This document shows positions 1 to 7,640 of a stretch of 64,000 nucleotides of DNA, piece after piece. The DNA is taken from assembly GCF_000785105.2 (NCBI RefSeq), contig NZ_CP018906.1, forward strand, positions 620,001 through 684,000. The letters are read 5' to 3'. Under the pieces are notes generated by a model. That model had not been told where the DNA came from, did not search any database, and was given only the letters and a program-made list of their open reading frames with translations. The position numbers and the translations under genes were made by a program. Source of the DNA: Lentilactobacillus curieae (GTDB lineage: Bacteria > Bacillota > Bacilli > Lactobacillales > Lactobacillaceae). Every line of letters starts with the position of its first letter. Within the stretch, counting starts at the first letter, position 1.

Positions 1-334
1 GCTTATCAGTTAGTCCTAAGCTCTGGGCCTTGCTGATTGTCTTGCCAAACTCTGTCTTAATTTCTTTACCAATTTCGGTGACTTGTTCATCCGAATTGAT
101 TTTTGCGATAAAGCTTCCCTTTCCGTGAACCGTGTTAACCAAACCCTCAGTTTCAAGCTGGTCGTACGCTTTTTTTACGGTCAACGCACTGATGTGTTGA
201 TCCTTGGCTACACTTCTAACCGATGGGAGCGGCGTGCCTTCAAGTAGCTGTCCAGCAACCATCTGCTTCTTAATTTGGTCAACAATCTGTTCATAGATCG
301 GCACCATTGAATTTTTTGAAATTATCAGATTCAC
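1..334 (-). CDS. GntR family regulator, YtrA-like (3' end outside window)
   Basis: The reverse strand encodes an N-terminal winged-helix domain of the GntR family that begins at a GTG and runs off the left edge (about 111 residues visible). The start is chosen because GAGG lies at about 343-346, roughly eight bases upstream of the GTG. The protein opens with VPIYEQIVDQIKKQ, continues with SVRSVAKDQHISALTVKKAY (helix-turn-helix) and closes the domain with the wing motif VNTVHGKGSFIA. YtrA-type members are short, have a small helical effector domain and commonly regulate adjacent ABC transporter genes, which would lie off the window to the left. An inverted repeat sits just upstream and could be its own operator. 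The family is clear; the target is inference. Confidence 0.85.
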   Translation of the reverse strand, partial: MNLIISKNSMVPIYEQIVDQIKKQMVAGQLLEGTPLPSVRSVAKDQHISALTVKKAYDQLETEGLVNTVHGKGSFIAKINSDEQVTEIGKEIKTEFGKTISKAQSLGLTDK

Positions 335-350
335 TTCATCACTTCCTCAA

Positions 351-372
351 CTGTTTATCCATTCGTAAACAG
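351..372. promoter_or_regulatory. Inverted repeat, candidate GntR operator
   Basis: CTGTTTA and TAAACAG form perfect 7-base arms separated by 8 bases, immediately upstream of the ribosome binding site of the GntR gene. A direct repeat TATATAAC/TATATAAC follows at 373-390. Position and symmetry fit autoregulation by the GntR protein; this is inference. Confidence 0.5.
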
Positions 373-466
373 TATATAACAATATATAACAGTGTCAAAT
401 AAAATACTTAAATTCCGTCTTCTTCCCAGTGCTATACTTAAACCAACATACTTTGGGGGAATCACT

Positions 467-1249
467 ATGAAACTAGGTCGTACTATCTACATAACTTTAT
501 TTACCCTGCTACTTGCATTCTGTTTTACAATACCGGCAAATGCAGAAAAGCTCCAAACAGAACCGGTAATTCAAGACGACATGGGCTTACTGTCGAGTAG
601 TCAAATAGATGAAATTAATCAAATAAATGATAAGTTAGCAAAGCTAAAGTCGCCCCAACAGATTTGGGTATACACATCGAGATCAGCTCCGGATTATTAC
701 GATTCCGGATTTGCTGACGACACTGGCAATCATGGGCAAGTCAAAATCTCTGATTCTGTTTCGGAATCGGCTAAGGTTAAAATTGCTGAACAACTTGGGA
801 TTGACTACAATAACCCAACGACCATGCAGACTGACAAATTGAACAACACAACGATGATCACCGTCATCTTCGTTTCACCATCCATGAAGCAGCCAGTCTC
901 AGTTGCAATGTCCGATGACATGGACTCCACTATGGGTGGCATTCGCCAGACATTCTTCAATTTTAAAATTGATAATCAGACAATGAGTGGTACGAACATT
1001 GTTAACACTGCCAAGAACTATTCTGCGTTTATGGAGAAACATTTAGACACACATACTATGGACAGTGGACCAGAATGGGATACCACCATTACCTGGACGC
1101 TTATTTTTCTGGGGATATTCTTTCTCATTCGTCACATCGTCAAAGGTAAAACTGGCGGTGGCAGCAGTGGTAGCGGCAACAGTTACGACAGCGGATTCGG
1201 TGACGGCTGGTGGCTGGGACAGAATTCGGGAAATGATGAGAGGTATTGA
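467..1249 (+). CDS. TPM-domain secreted/membrane-anchored protein
   Basis: The protein has 260 residues. The start at 467 is preceded by GGGGGA at 455-460; a longer in-frame reading upstream has no ribosome binding site. Residues 1-26 are a signal peptide ending in PANA. A TPM domain follows (about residues 30-190), beginning with PVIQDDMGLLSSSQIDEIN, the usual signature of the family in which the N-terminal strand is followed by an LS..Q..EI helix. A single membrane helix lies near residues 205-222 (TWTLIFLGIFFLIRHIV). The protein ends in a Gly/Ser-rich tail with several Asp and Trp residues, a common ending of TPM proteins. TPM domains are thought to act in membrane-protein quality control or as phosphatase-like modules. 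The precise role here is unknown. The gene is monocistronic with its own terminator. Confidence 0.8.
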   Translation: MKLGRTIYITLFTLLLAFCFTIPANAEKLQTEPVIQDDMGLLSSSQIDEINQINDKLAKLKSPQQIWVYTSRSAPDYYDSGFADDTGNHGQVKISDSVSESAKVKIAEQLGIDYNNPTTMQTDKLNNTTMITVIFVSPSMKQPVSVAMSDDMDSTMGGIRQTFFNFKIDNQTMSGTNIVNTAKNYSAFMEKHLDTHTMDSGPEWDTTITWTLIFLGIFFLIRHIVKGKTGGGSSGSGNSYDSGFGDGWWLGQNSGNDERY

Positions 1250-1252
1250 GTG

Positions 1253-1293
1253 AAAAGGATGACAATTCTATTTTAAAAATTGTCATCCTTTTT
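1253..1293 (+). terminator. Intrinsic terminator after the TPM gene
   Basis: AAAAGGATGACAATT pairs with AATTGTCATCCTTTT across a short loop and ends in a T run. It lies directly after the stop codon. Confidence 0.9.
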
Positions 1294-1366
1294 AGCTAAT
1301 TTTCTCCCCACCCCCACCATCCCGCAGTACACTTAAACTATTCAATACATACGGGAGATGATCTGC

Positions 1367-1972
1367 TTGGACGACAAGTCTTCAAGTTCATTTAGTTCCA
1401 TACTTAGCACCTTAGTCACACTGGTAGCATTCGGCTTAATTTTGGTATTCGGATTTTATGCACTTATAGTAGCGATAGTTATAATCGTCTTAACGTTATA
1501 TTGGCTAATTCGCGGAATAATTTTTTTATATCAATATTTCTTTCATTCAAAAACGTTGGATGCAGAGACGTTTAAAGACTACTACTTCGATAACCTTGGA
1601 AAAGAAAAGGAAATTGTGTTTTCTCTAACCCAAGAACAATTTACATACTATGTAGCAGCAATTTATCACCAACTTGGCTATCAAAATGTCCGTGTCATCA
1701 AGTCTGTAATCGGAGATCAATTGCTTGTCAGTGCGGATAATGGCAACCAACGGACCGAAGTTTTATGTTGCTACGATACAGATGATTATCAACATCATTA
1801 CGATATGAATGAAGTCCGTAGTCTATTCGACCGTGACATTGACAACCGAATATTCTTCACAAAAGATTATCTAACTGATGAGGAAGTGGAAACTTTAAAT
1901 AGTTACTTTATTGACGCAATTTATGGACAAGGGTTTACAGAAACCATCAAAAACGTGATTGAAAATAACTAA
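1367..1972 (+). CDS. Hypothetical membrane protein with possible nuclease-fold-like domain
   Basis: I do not recognise the family. The protein is about 201 residues when started at the TTG at 1367. GGGAG at 1353-1357 gives this TTG a proper spacing of nine bases, whereas the ATG at 1358 abuts the ribosome binding site. Two hydrophobic helices lie near residues 10-55. The soluble C-terminal part contains FTYYVAAIYHQLGYQNVRVI, followed by a short strand-rich region (GDQLLVSADNG). This arrangement vaguely resembles the helix-GY-strand start of Mrr/PD-(D/E)xK-type domains that are often fused to two membrane helices. The expected catalytic Asp and QxK residues are not obvious, so this resemblance is only a suggestion. 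The gene stands alone. Confidence 0.6.
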   Translation: MDDKSSSSFSSILSTLVTLVAFGLILVFGFYALIVAIVIIVLTLYWLIRGIIFLYQYFFHSKTLDAETFKDYYFDNLGKEKEIVFSLTQEQFTYYVAAIYHQLGYQNVRVIKSVIGDQLLVSADNGNQRTEVLCCYDTDDYQHHYDMNEVRSLFDRDIDNRIFFTKDYLTDEEVETLNSYFIDAIYGQGFTETIKNVIENN

Positions 1973-2041
1973 CTGATTCGCTATACTTATGCAGGCTAAA
2001 TGGTATAAACTTCTACATAAAGTCAAACCTTAACTAACAAC

Positions 2042-2089
2042 AACGTGTTGTGCAATCAAGGCTACGGTCTTGCTGCCAACGCGTTTTTT
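2042..2089 (+). terminator. Strong hairpin plus T run upstream of thrE (terminator or attenuator)
   Basis: AACGTGTTG pairs with CAACGCGTT (one G-U pair). An inner helix is formed by GCA/TGC and CAAG/CTTG, and six T residues follow at 2084-2089. It lies 70 bases after the preceding gene and 18 bases before the thrE ribosome binding site. It is either the terminator of the upstream gene or an attenuator of thrE. Confidence 0.75.
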
Positions 2090-2118
2090 AAACCAAGTAA
2101 TCGCAAGGAGGAACGGCT

Positions 2119-3381
2119 ATGGAAACCATTCCCAGCAAAGACCTATCAACAGACAATAAGGCGCTAATTGCGGCAGTTTTATCCATGGGCAAGGGACTAA
2201 TTGAGTTCGGTTCTGAAGTTAAACGTGCCGAAGACACCATGAACCGAATCATCAATAGCTCCACATTCCTAACGCCTGATGAAAAACAAGAATCGTACGT
2301 CTACGTCACCATTAACTCAATCTTTTTTCGTAACGGCAACGTTGATGTGGATTTCGTAAACGTCTTGAACCGTGAATTTAATTTGGATAAAGTCGCCAAA
2401 TTAAATCAATTGTCCCGCGATTACTCTGCTCAAAAAATTTCAATTCAAAAATTATTGGCGAGTATCAAAAAGGTACTAAAAGAGCCAGCCAAGAAAAAGT
2501 TCTCCTGGCTGGCATATAGTGTTTTAAGTTCAAGTGTGACACTGATTTTAAACGGGAGCGTGTTGGAATGTGCCTTAGCTGCAATTATCGGACTGGTAAC
2601 CAGCCAGTCCTATCCATTTTTTAGACGCTATTTAAACAACAAGTTCTTGCCGGAATTTATTGCGGCGTTCATTGGCGGTTTAATGGCCGCACTGTTTTGT
2701 AAGTTTTTCAAGCTCGACCCAACGTTACTATACACTGCCGCAATCATCCCCATGGTTCCTGGAATCGCTCTAACCAACGGGGTGCACGATACCTTCGATG
2801 ACTATTTCATCTCTGGTCCGGTCATGATTCTGGAAAGCTTGACGACCCTGGTATCAATTTCGCTAGGAATCACGCTGGTTCAAGTCCTACCTTTGGGAAT
2901 CCAGGCCTCCGGAGAAATTCAGGTAACAACGGTATCGTTAGTTGCCCAGATTATTGGAAGCGCACTTTGTTCAGTTTCATTTGCTTACATTATTCACGCA
3001 TCCAAGTCGATGTTTTGGCCCATCAGTGTTGCCGGGGCATTAACCTGGATTGCCTACGTAGAGGTCACATCCCTCTCCCACAACAGTTTGCTAAACACGT
3101 TAGTTAGCGTCGGCATCCTGTCTTTAGTTTCACAATATTTTGCCAAACGCTACAAGGCACCGATGACGATCTTCTTCATCCCGTCATTAGTTGCCCTGGT
3201 CCCCGGAATCACCATGTTCGTTGGCCTCAGCCAACTAGGTACAGGCCAAACTGCAGCGGCAATTACCACCCTAATTGGGGTGATGGCTAATTTGCTTGGC
3301 CTAACCATTGGCAGTATTACTGGTGATGAGGTGTATAGACTGTTTATGCTGGTGAAAAATAAGGTGGTTAACCTAAGTTAA
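2119..3381 (+). CDS. Threonine/serine exporter family protein (ThrE-like)
   Basis: This 420-residue polytopic membrane protein has the two-part architecture of the ThrE family. A cytoplasmic N-terminal segment (residues 1-125, with GKGLIEFGSEVKRAEDTMNR, the typical hallmark) is followed by about ten membrane helices in two blocks. The first block includes TAAIIPMVPGIALTNGVHD and the second FIPSLVALVPGITMFVG; these paired P(M/L)VPGI motifs are characteristic. Lactobacilli often carry the two halves (ThrE_1 and ThrE_2) fused, as here. The expected role is proton-coupled export of threonine, serine or related amino acids. The ATG at 2119 has GGAGG upstream at 2107-2111. A strong hairpin with a T run precedes the gene, so leader control is possible. 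A terminator follows immediately. Confidence 0.85.
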   Translation: METIPSKDLSTDNKALIAAVLSMGKGLIEFGSEVKRAEDTMNRIINSSTFLTPDEKQESYVYVTINSIFFRNGNVDVDFVNVLNREFNLDKVAKLNQLSRDYSAQKISIQKLLASIKKVLKEPAKKKFSWLAYSVLSSSVTLILNGSVLECALAAIIGLVTSQSYPFFRRYLNNKFLPEFIAAFIGGLMAALFCKFFKLDPTLLYTAAIIPMVPGIALTNGVHDTFDDYFISGPVMILESLTTLVSISLGITLVQVLPLGIQASGEIQVTTVSLVAQIIGSALCSVSFAYIIHASKSMFWPISVAGALTWIAYVEVTSLSHNSLLNTLVSVGILSLVSQYFAKRYKAPMTIFFIPSLVALVPGITMFVGLSQLGTGQTAAAITTLIGVMANLLGLTIGSITGDEVYRLFMLVKNKVVNLS

Positions 3382-3384
3382 AAG

Positions 3385-3425
3385 AAAATCATCTGTGATG
3401 CGAACTGCACCACAGATGATTTTTT
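3385..3425. terminator. Bidirectional terminator
   Basis: AAAATCATCTGTG pairs with CACAGATGATTTTT, with A and T runs on both sides. It serves thrE on the plus strand and the small minus-strand operon ending at 3438. Confidence 0.9.
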
Positions 3426-3437
3426 CATTTATAACAA

Positions 3438-3689
3438 TTACTCGCGATCCTTAAAATCCTTCTCCTGCCAATCCATAAACACGCCCAACCCAAACATTGG
3501 AAATGACTTCAACGTTGCGGATAAAGTTTCCAGAAGTAATAAGAACAAAAATGGTGCCGACCACTTTAAAACGTGAAAAATAAAACTGATCCAACCAATA
3601 ATCACAAACCACCGCTTGAAGGTTTCCCATTTTGAATCAGTTCGAACAGTAGCGTGACGCGGTTGGTATCTATGTATTTGGAACTTCAT
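3438..3689 (-). CDS. Small hypothetical membrane protein
   Basis: This 83-residue protein of unknown function has two hydrophobic stretches (around WFVIIGWISFIFHVL and APFLFLLLLETL) and a charged C-terminus (DWQEKDFKDRE). The ATG is preceded by GAGGGG with good spacing. It begins 16 bases after the upstream 66-residue gene, so the two are probably co-transcribed and end at the shared bidirectional terminator. No domain is recognised. The start, ribosome binding site and placement in a compact two-gene unit support a real gene. Confidence 0.6.
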   Translation of the reverse strand: MKFQIHRYQPRHATVRTDSKWETFKRWFVIIGWISFIFHVLKWSAPFLFLLLLETLSATLKSFPMFGLGVFMDWQEKDFKDRE

Positions 3690-3705
3690 TTCTTCCCCTC
3701 ATACT

Positions 3706-3906
3706 CTATTTAGATTTATTCAAATTCAAAACAATCTGAATATTCAATTTTCCGTACTTTGTACGCTGCAAAGCTAAAAGCGCGTTAATATCCCCCAACT
3801 CAGCCCGCCGTTCTATTTCATGGCGCGCGTAAACCGATAAAAGTGCCGAGCCAAAATCTGTTGGTTTCAGTAAGCGAGCTAATTCAGCATCCGTTTTATC
3901 ACGCAT
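3706..3906 (-). CDS. Small hypothetical soluble protein
   Basis: This 66-residue protein is charged and helical, with no signal or membrane segment. It contains SVYARHEIERRAELGDINALLALQ, which looks like two amphipathic helices. AAGGTG lies seven bases before the ATG. It is the first gene of a probable two-gene unit with the 83-residue membrane protein. I do not recognise a family. The small size and basic tail (LNLNKSK) could fit a regulatory or structural role, but nothing in the sequence decides it. Confidence 0.6.
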   Translation of the reverse strand: MRDKTDAELARLLKPTDFGSALLSVYARHEIERRAELGDINALLALQRTKYGKLNIQIVLNLNKSK

Positions 3907-4036
3907 ATTTTTTCACCTTCATAACTGTATTTGTTATCTAGTTTACCGCAATTTTTTCCTATTAAACCAACAATCGCACAGCTTATAAGATTTTTCTCTG
4001 GTAAATTAAAACGTTAAAATTATTTTATTTTTGATA

Positions 4037-4050
4037 TGGAAACGATTACA
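4037..4050. promoter_or_regulatory. cre-like site (CcpA)
   Basis: TGGAAACGATTACA fits the degenerate cre pattern TGNNANCGNTNNCA exactly and lies about 55 bases before the start of the organophosphate-type transporter, so carbon catabolite control is likely. Confidence 0.65.
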
Positions 4051-4104
4051 CTATGAGTGTACTAATTTTCATTAGCATTCATTTTATTCTAGGGGGAATT
4101 TAAT

Positions 4105-5475
4105 ATGTTCAACTTTTTGAAGGCGTCGCCTGACGCTACGCAAAAGGTGCCGGATGATCAAGTCGCTAGCGTGTACAAGCGCAAACAACTCGGGGTTATC
4201 ATCGCTACCAGTCTGACGTACATTAGCTATTATATTATTCGTCTAATTTTCACGACTGAACAGGCACCAATTATGAAGCAGTATGGCTTCAGTATCGGCC
4301 AAATTGGTTTGATCTTATCAACATTCGGGGTTGGGTACGGAATATCTAAATTATTCATGGGTGCCCTTTCTGATAAGTCAAACACCAAGGTATTCTTGGC
4401 CACCGGGCTTTATGCTTCTAGTGTTTTAAACGCTTTTCTAGGATTCACCCGTAATTTCTGGGTGATTTTAGGATTGATGTTATTGATTTCAATTACGCAG
4501 GCAGCTGGTGCCCCAGCTTGTCAGCGGGAAATCAACCTGTGGTTTTCTAAGAAACACAGAGGAACCATGTACGCAATCTGGTCATCAGCCCATAATGCTG
4601 GTGCTTTCGTATGTGTGGCCTGTGTGCAACTTGCAACTTTCCTTTTCTCTGGATCATTGACTGCTGTGTTCCTTACAGCATCAGTAATTTCAGCAGTTAT
4701 CGCCACTTTGATGCTGTTGATTAACTCAGAACGTCCAGAAACTGAAGGTTTGCCAAACATGGCTGAATATTCTGGTGAAGTTGAATTGACTGAATCAGGA
4801 AAATCAACCGCTAAGGATGTCACCACTGAATCAACTTGGAACATCTTCGTTCACGATATTTTGATGAACAAAGTTGTTTGGGCAGTTACTTTAACTTCAA
4901 TGTCACTATATCTTGTCCGTTACGGGGTTATGAGCTGGATTCCAAGTTACTTACCTACCAAGGGATTTTCTGAAGACTGGGCAAAATGGTTAGTTGGTAT
5001 CTTTGAATTGGCAGCTGTTCCCGGAGTTATCATCATGGGAGCAATTTCCGATGCATTAAAAGGTCGGCGGGCATTAGTATGTTTCCTATGTTTGTTAGGC
5101 ATGATTGCTTGCCTTATTGCCTACTTTACCAGTGCAAACCACGCTGTTATCGTGGCAGTTTTGTTCGTCCTTGGTTCATTAATTTACGCCCCACTTACTT
5201 TAGTGGGACTAATGGTTAATGAAGCCGTACCAAACTACGCCGTTGGTTTCTCAACTGGATTCATGGGATTCTTCCAATACGTGTTTGGTGAAACTGCCGC
5301 CACTGCTCTAATTGGTAACTTAGTTGCCAAATTTGGCTGGGTGGCTCAATCATCCACAATTTATGTAGCTGCTGCCGTTGCCTTCTTATTGCTTGTTTAC
5401 TTACTGTTCAAGGAACGTAAGATTCTAGCAATGGAAGAAAAAGCAACCGCAGAAAAGGCTAAGTCTGAAGAATAA
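4105..5475 (+). CDS. MFS transporter, organophosphate:phosphate antiporter family
   Basis: This 456-residue protein has twelve predicted membrane helices and belongs to the GlpT/UhpT/PgtP type of MFS. Its N-terminus contains SYYIIRLIFTTEQAPIMKQY, corresponding to the family pattern Y-Y-x-x-R-x-x-x-x-x-A-x-P that carries the phosphate-binding Arg. LSTFGVGYGISKLFMGALSD is the following loop motif. Family members exchange phosphate for glycerol-3-phosphate, hexose phosphates or phosphoglycerates. The exact substrate cannot be read from the sequence and no phosphosugar gene is adjacent. GGGGGA lies before the ATG. A cre-like site upstream points to repression by CcpA when preferred sugars are present. 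The gene is monocistronic with a perfect terminator. Confidence 0.8.
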   Translation: MFNFLKASPDATQKVPDDQVASVYKRKQLGVIIATSLTYISYYIIRLIFTTEQAPIMKQYGFSIGQIGLILSTFGVGYGISKLFMGALSDKSNTKVFLATGLYASSVLNAFLGFTRNFWVILGLMLLISITQAAGAPACQREINLWFSKKHRGTMYAIWSSAHNAGAFVCVACVQLATFLFSGSLTAVFLTASVISAVIATLMLLINSERPETEGLPNMAEYSGEVELTESGKSTAKDVTTESTWNIFVHDILMNKVVWAVTLTSMSLYLVRYGVMSWIPSYLPTKGFSEDWAKWLVGIFELAAVPGVIIMGAISDALKGRRALVCFLCLLGMIACLIAYFTSANHAVIVAVLFVLGSLIYAPLTLVGLMVNEAVPNYAVGFSTGFMGFFQYVFGETAATALIGNLVAKFGWVAQSSTIYVAAAVAFLLLVYLLFKERKILAMEEKATAEKAKSEE

Positions 5476-5486
5476 GCAATTATAAT

Positions 5487-5520
5487 AAAAGCCGTATCGC
5501 AATTGCGATACGGCTTTTTT
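5487..5520. terminator. Bidirectional terminator
   Basis: AAAAGCCGTATCGC and its exact complement meet as a near loopless palindrome followed by T residues. It separates two convergent genes. Confidence 0.93.
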
Positions 5521-5522
5521 AG

Positions 5523-6404
5523 TTAATTTTTAACACTAGTTCCAGTTGCGTAATTTAACGTGTATCCTGGTTCAACATTATGAATATAAACATTGAAACT
5601 CACATCATTGCTACCAACTGATTTAGCTTGCATATGAATCCCTGAGGCTAACAGGTTGTTGCCCTTAAAATCAGGAGCAACTGAATACCGCACATAATGG
5701 CGTGAATTCATTTTCAAATAGCTAGCAATCTGGTTTTCATACTTAAGCATTGCCGGATCATTCAACTCTCGCGTTCCAGTAATCAGATTACGAGGATTGT
5801 TGTTCTGGCCAGTTAGTTGATAACCAATTAGGTGACAACGATTGTACAGCCAACCTGTACTGGTACGTTTGTTCTTCCAACCGGTCGGGTTAAAATAGAG
5901 CGGCTCACGCTCAGCTGTCGGCATTAAGCGCTCATTAAGCATTGCCTTAGCTAGCGTAGCCCGATTTAGCCCATCAAGATTACCGTAATATTGCCAAGGA
6001 CCGCGAGCAGTAGAGAGGTCGCTTTTGGTAAACGTTGGCCGATTACCGTTGACTAAGGAAATAATCTTGCCATGGTAATTTGTCTTTTTGACGGTTGGAT
6101 TTCGCCGAACCGCTCGTCTGACTGTGCGGCGTTTGACCCGTTTAACCGTCTTCCTGTGAGGATTGTAGTCGGTTTTGGCTAAGGTCAACCCTCGCCGTCT
6201 AGCAGTAGAAAGTCTAACTTTGAAAACTTTCTTAGCCCGATTCAAACCACGATTGTGGCGATGATAAAAGTAGTGCTTGCCAGTCCGTGTAATGTACACG
6301 TATGTGGCTGCATTTGTAGGTGTCGGATTCACAACGGCTTGCGAACTAATGGTCAGTCCGAAAACTAGCATGAACACCAAGACAACCTTCTTGAATTGAT
6401 GCAT
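5523..6404 (-). CDS. Secreted DNA/RNA non-specific endonuclease
   Basis: The protein is 293 residues long. The start is the ATG at 6404, because GGGAG lies eight bases upstream; the TTG at 6419 sits within that ribosome binding site. Residues 1 to about 33 are a signal peptide. A basic domain opens with VYITRTGKHYFYHRHNRG and includes a RRRGLTLAKT stretch. It resembles the VYITxTGxxYHxxxC...RGLTPCxxC tail module found in many lactobacillar nucleases, but here all cysteines are missing. An Arg/Lys-rich linker leads to the nuclease domain (about residues 115-290) with the catalytic motif YNRCHLIGYQLTG, the streptococcal variant of DRGH, and NNNPRNLITGTRELND supplying the metal-binding Asn. Likely roles are extracellular DNA degradation or nucleotide scavenging. 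Confidence 0.88.
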   Translation of the reverse strand: MHQFKKVVLVFMLVFGLTISSQAVVNPTPTNAATYVYITRTGKHYFYHRHNRGLNRAKKVFKVRLSTARRRGLTLAKTDYNPHRKTVKRVKRRTVRRAVRRNPTVKKTNYHGKIISLVNGNRPTFTKSDLSTARGPWQYYGNLDGLNRATLAKAMLNERLMPTAEREPLYFNPTGWKNKRTSTGWLYNRCHLIGYQLTGQNNNPRNLITGTRELNDPAMLKYENQIASYLKMNSRHYVRYSVAPDFKGNNLLASGIHMQAKSVGSNDVSFNVYIHNVEPGYTLNYATGTSVKN

Positions 6405-6655
6405 AAATTCATCTCCCAAATATGTATTGTGCGCTTAAATCTAGGCGCAATAGATAATTATACCGAAGTTGGGAAATGAATAAAAATTTTATTTAGGGAT
6501 TGCGTACATTTGGTAGCTGCTTTCTAAAATCAAAATTATTGACTTACGAATTTCAAACGGCTACAAAAGTTTGTCCTGACGCGGTTACTTTCTTTGACCA
6601 GGTTACAGAAATTCCATTACTATGAAACCGAAATCAAAAAAATGGAGGTTTTATC

Positions 6656-7402
6656 ATGACAGATCGTTTAAAGGACAAAGTTGCCATTATCACTGGTGGG
6701 GTTGCCGGAATCGGGCTTGGAATCGCCGAATGTTACGTGCGTGAAGGAGCTAAGGTCGTTTTAACGGCCAACCATAACGTTGATGGTGGAAAGGCCGCCG
6801 TCGAAAAATTTGGTGAGGATAACGCCCTCTTTGTTCAACAAGATGTTTCTCAAGAAGCTGACTGGGAAAAGGTTATCGAAGAAACCATGAATAAGTTTGG
6901 CAAGGTCGACATCGTTGTTAATAACGCTGGCGTTCCACCAGTTCAAGTGCCAATTAATCAGTTAGACATGAAAGATTGGAATAGAATTATTTCAATTAAC
7001 TTAACTGGAACCTTCTTAGGTATTAAACATGGAATGAACGCAATGCTTAAGAGCGGTGGCGGATCAATTATCAACATTTCTTCAATCGAAGGCTTTGTTG
7101 GTGTCCCAACCGGAGGTCCTTACAACGCAAGTAAGGGTGGCGTTCGGGCAATGACTAAGGCCGCAGCACTTGATGCCACTACTGGGGATTACAACATCCG
7201 CGTAAACTCAGTCCACCCAGGATTTATTGACACGCCAATCCTGCCAGAAGAGTCACGCAAGCAATTAGCTTCAATTACGCCAATGAAGCATATTGGTGAT
7301 CCACAAGATATTGGTGAGCTTTGTATCTACCTTGGCTCGGCTGAATCTAAGTTTGCCACTGGATCAGAATTTGTTGTTGATGGTGGATTTATCGCTCAAT
7401 AA
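6656..7402 (+). CDS. SDR oxidoreductase, R-specific alcohol dehydrogenase-like
   Basis: This 248-residue classical short-chain dehydrogenase carries the cofactor-binding TGGVAGIG motif, the NNAG motif (VVNNAGVPP), the catalytic Ser in [10 protein letters not shown] and YNASKGG as the active-site Tyr and Lys. The C-terminal [15 protein letters not shown] closely resembles the Lactobacillus brevis and L. kefiri R-specific alcohol dehydrogenases, which are tetrameric, magnesium-dependent enzymes reducing ketones such as acetophenone. The residue following the second strand is Asn in LTANHN, where NADPH-preferring relatives carry GRHS; cofactor preference is therefore uncertain. TGGAGG precedes the ATG. 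The gene is monocistronic with a terminator. Confidence 0.88.
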   Translation: MTDRLKDKVAIITGGVAGIGLGIAECYVREGAKVVLTANHNVDGGKAAVEKFGEDNALFVQQDVSQEADWEKVIEETMNKFGKVDIVVNNAGVPPVQVPINQLDMKDWNRIISINLTGTFLGIKHGMNAMLKSGGGSIINISSIEGFVGVPTGGPYNASKGGVRAMTKAAALDATTGDYNIRVNSVHPGFIDTPILPEESRKQLASITPMKHIGDPQDIGELCIYLGSAESKFATGSEFVVDGGFIAQ

Positions 7403-7414
7403 TCCGTTTATGCT

Positions 7415-7452
7415 AAACGACTGTTGCCTATTTTGAAGGCACAGTCGTTTTT
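7415..7452 (+). terminator. Intrinsic terminator after the SDR gene
   Basis: AAACGACTGTTGCC pairs with GGCACAGTCGTTT and is followed by T residues. Confidence 0.88.
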
Positions 7453-7496
7453 ATTATGGGAACAATCTGTACAAAAGTATAATATTCATAATAACC

Positions 7497-7614
7497 GGGG
7501 CATTATAATCACTATTAAACGGGGGTTCTTAAAAATTTGTTCGTAAATTTGTCTGTTCCCCTTTTGTTATGGGGATTAACTATTATACAATGGCTTTTGT
7601 CAATCGTTTGACAA
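7497..7614 (+). other. Structured leader with competing G/C runs and an inverted repeat
   Basis: Four runs capable of pairing lie in this leader: GGGG at 7497-7500, GGGGG at 7521-7525, CCCC at 7558-7561 and GGGG at 7571-7574. The second G run can close a long hairpin with an AAATTT/AAATTT core and a short T run after CCCC. The last G run could compete for the same C run. A second element, TTGTCAA and TTGACAA around a 4-base loop (7597-7614), lies just before the ribosome binding site of the next gene. Function is inferred only. Confidence 0.35.
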
Positions 7615-7640
7615 TGATAACAATGGGAGAAAGATAATTT

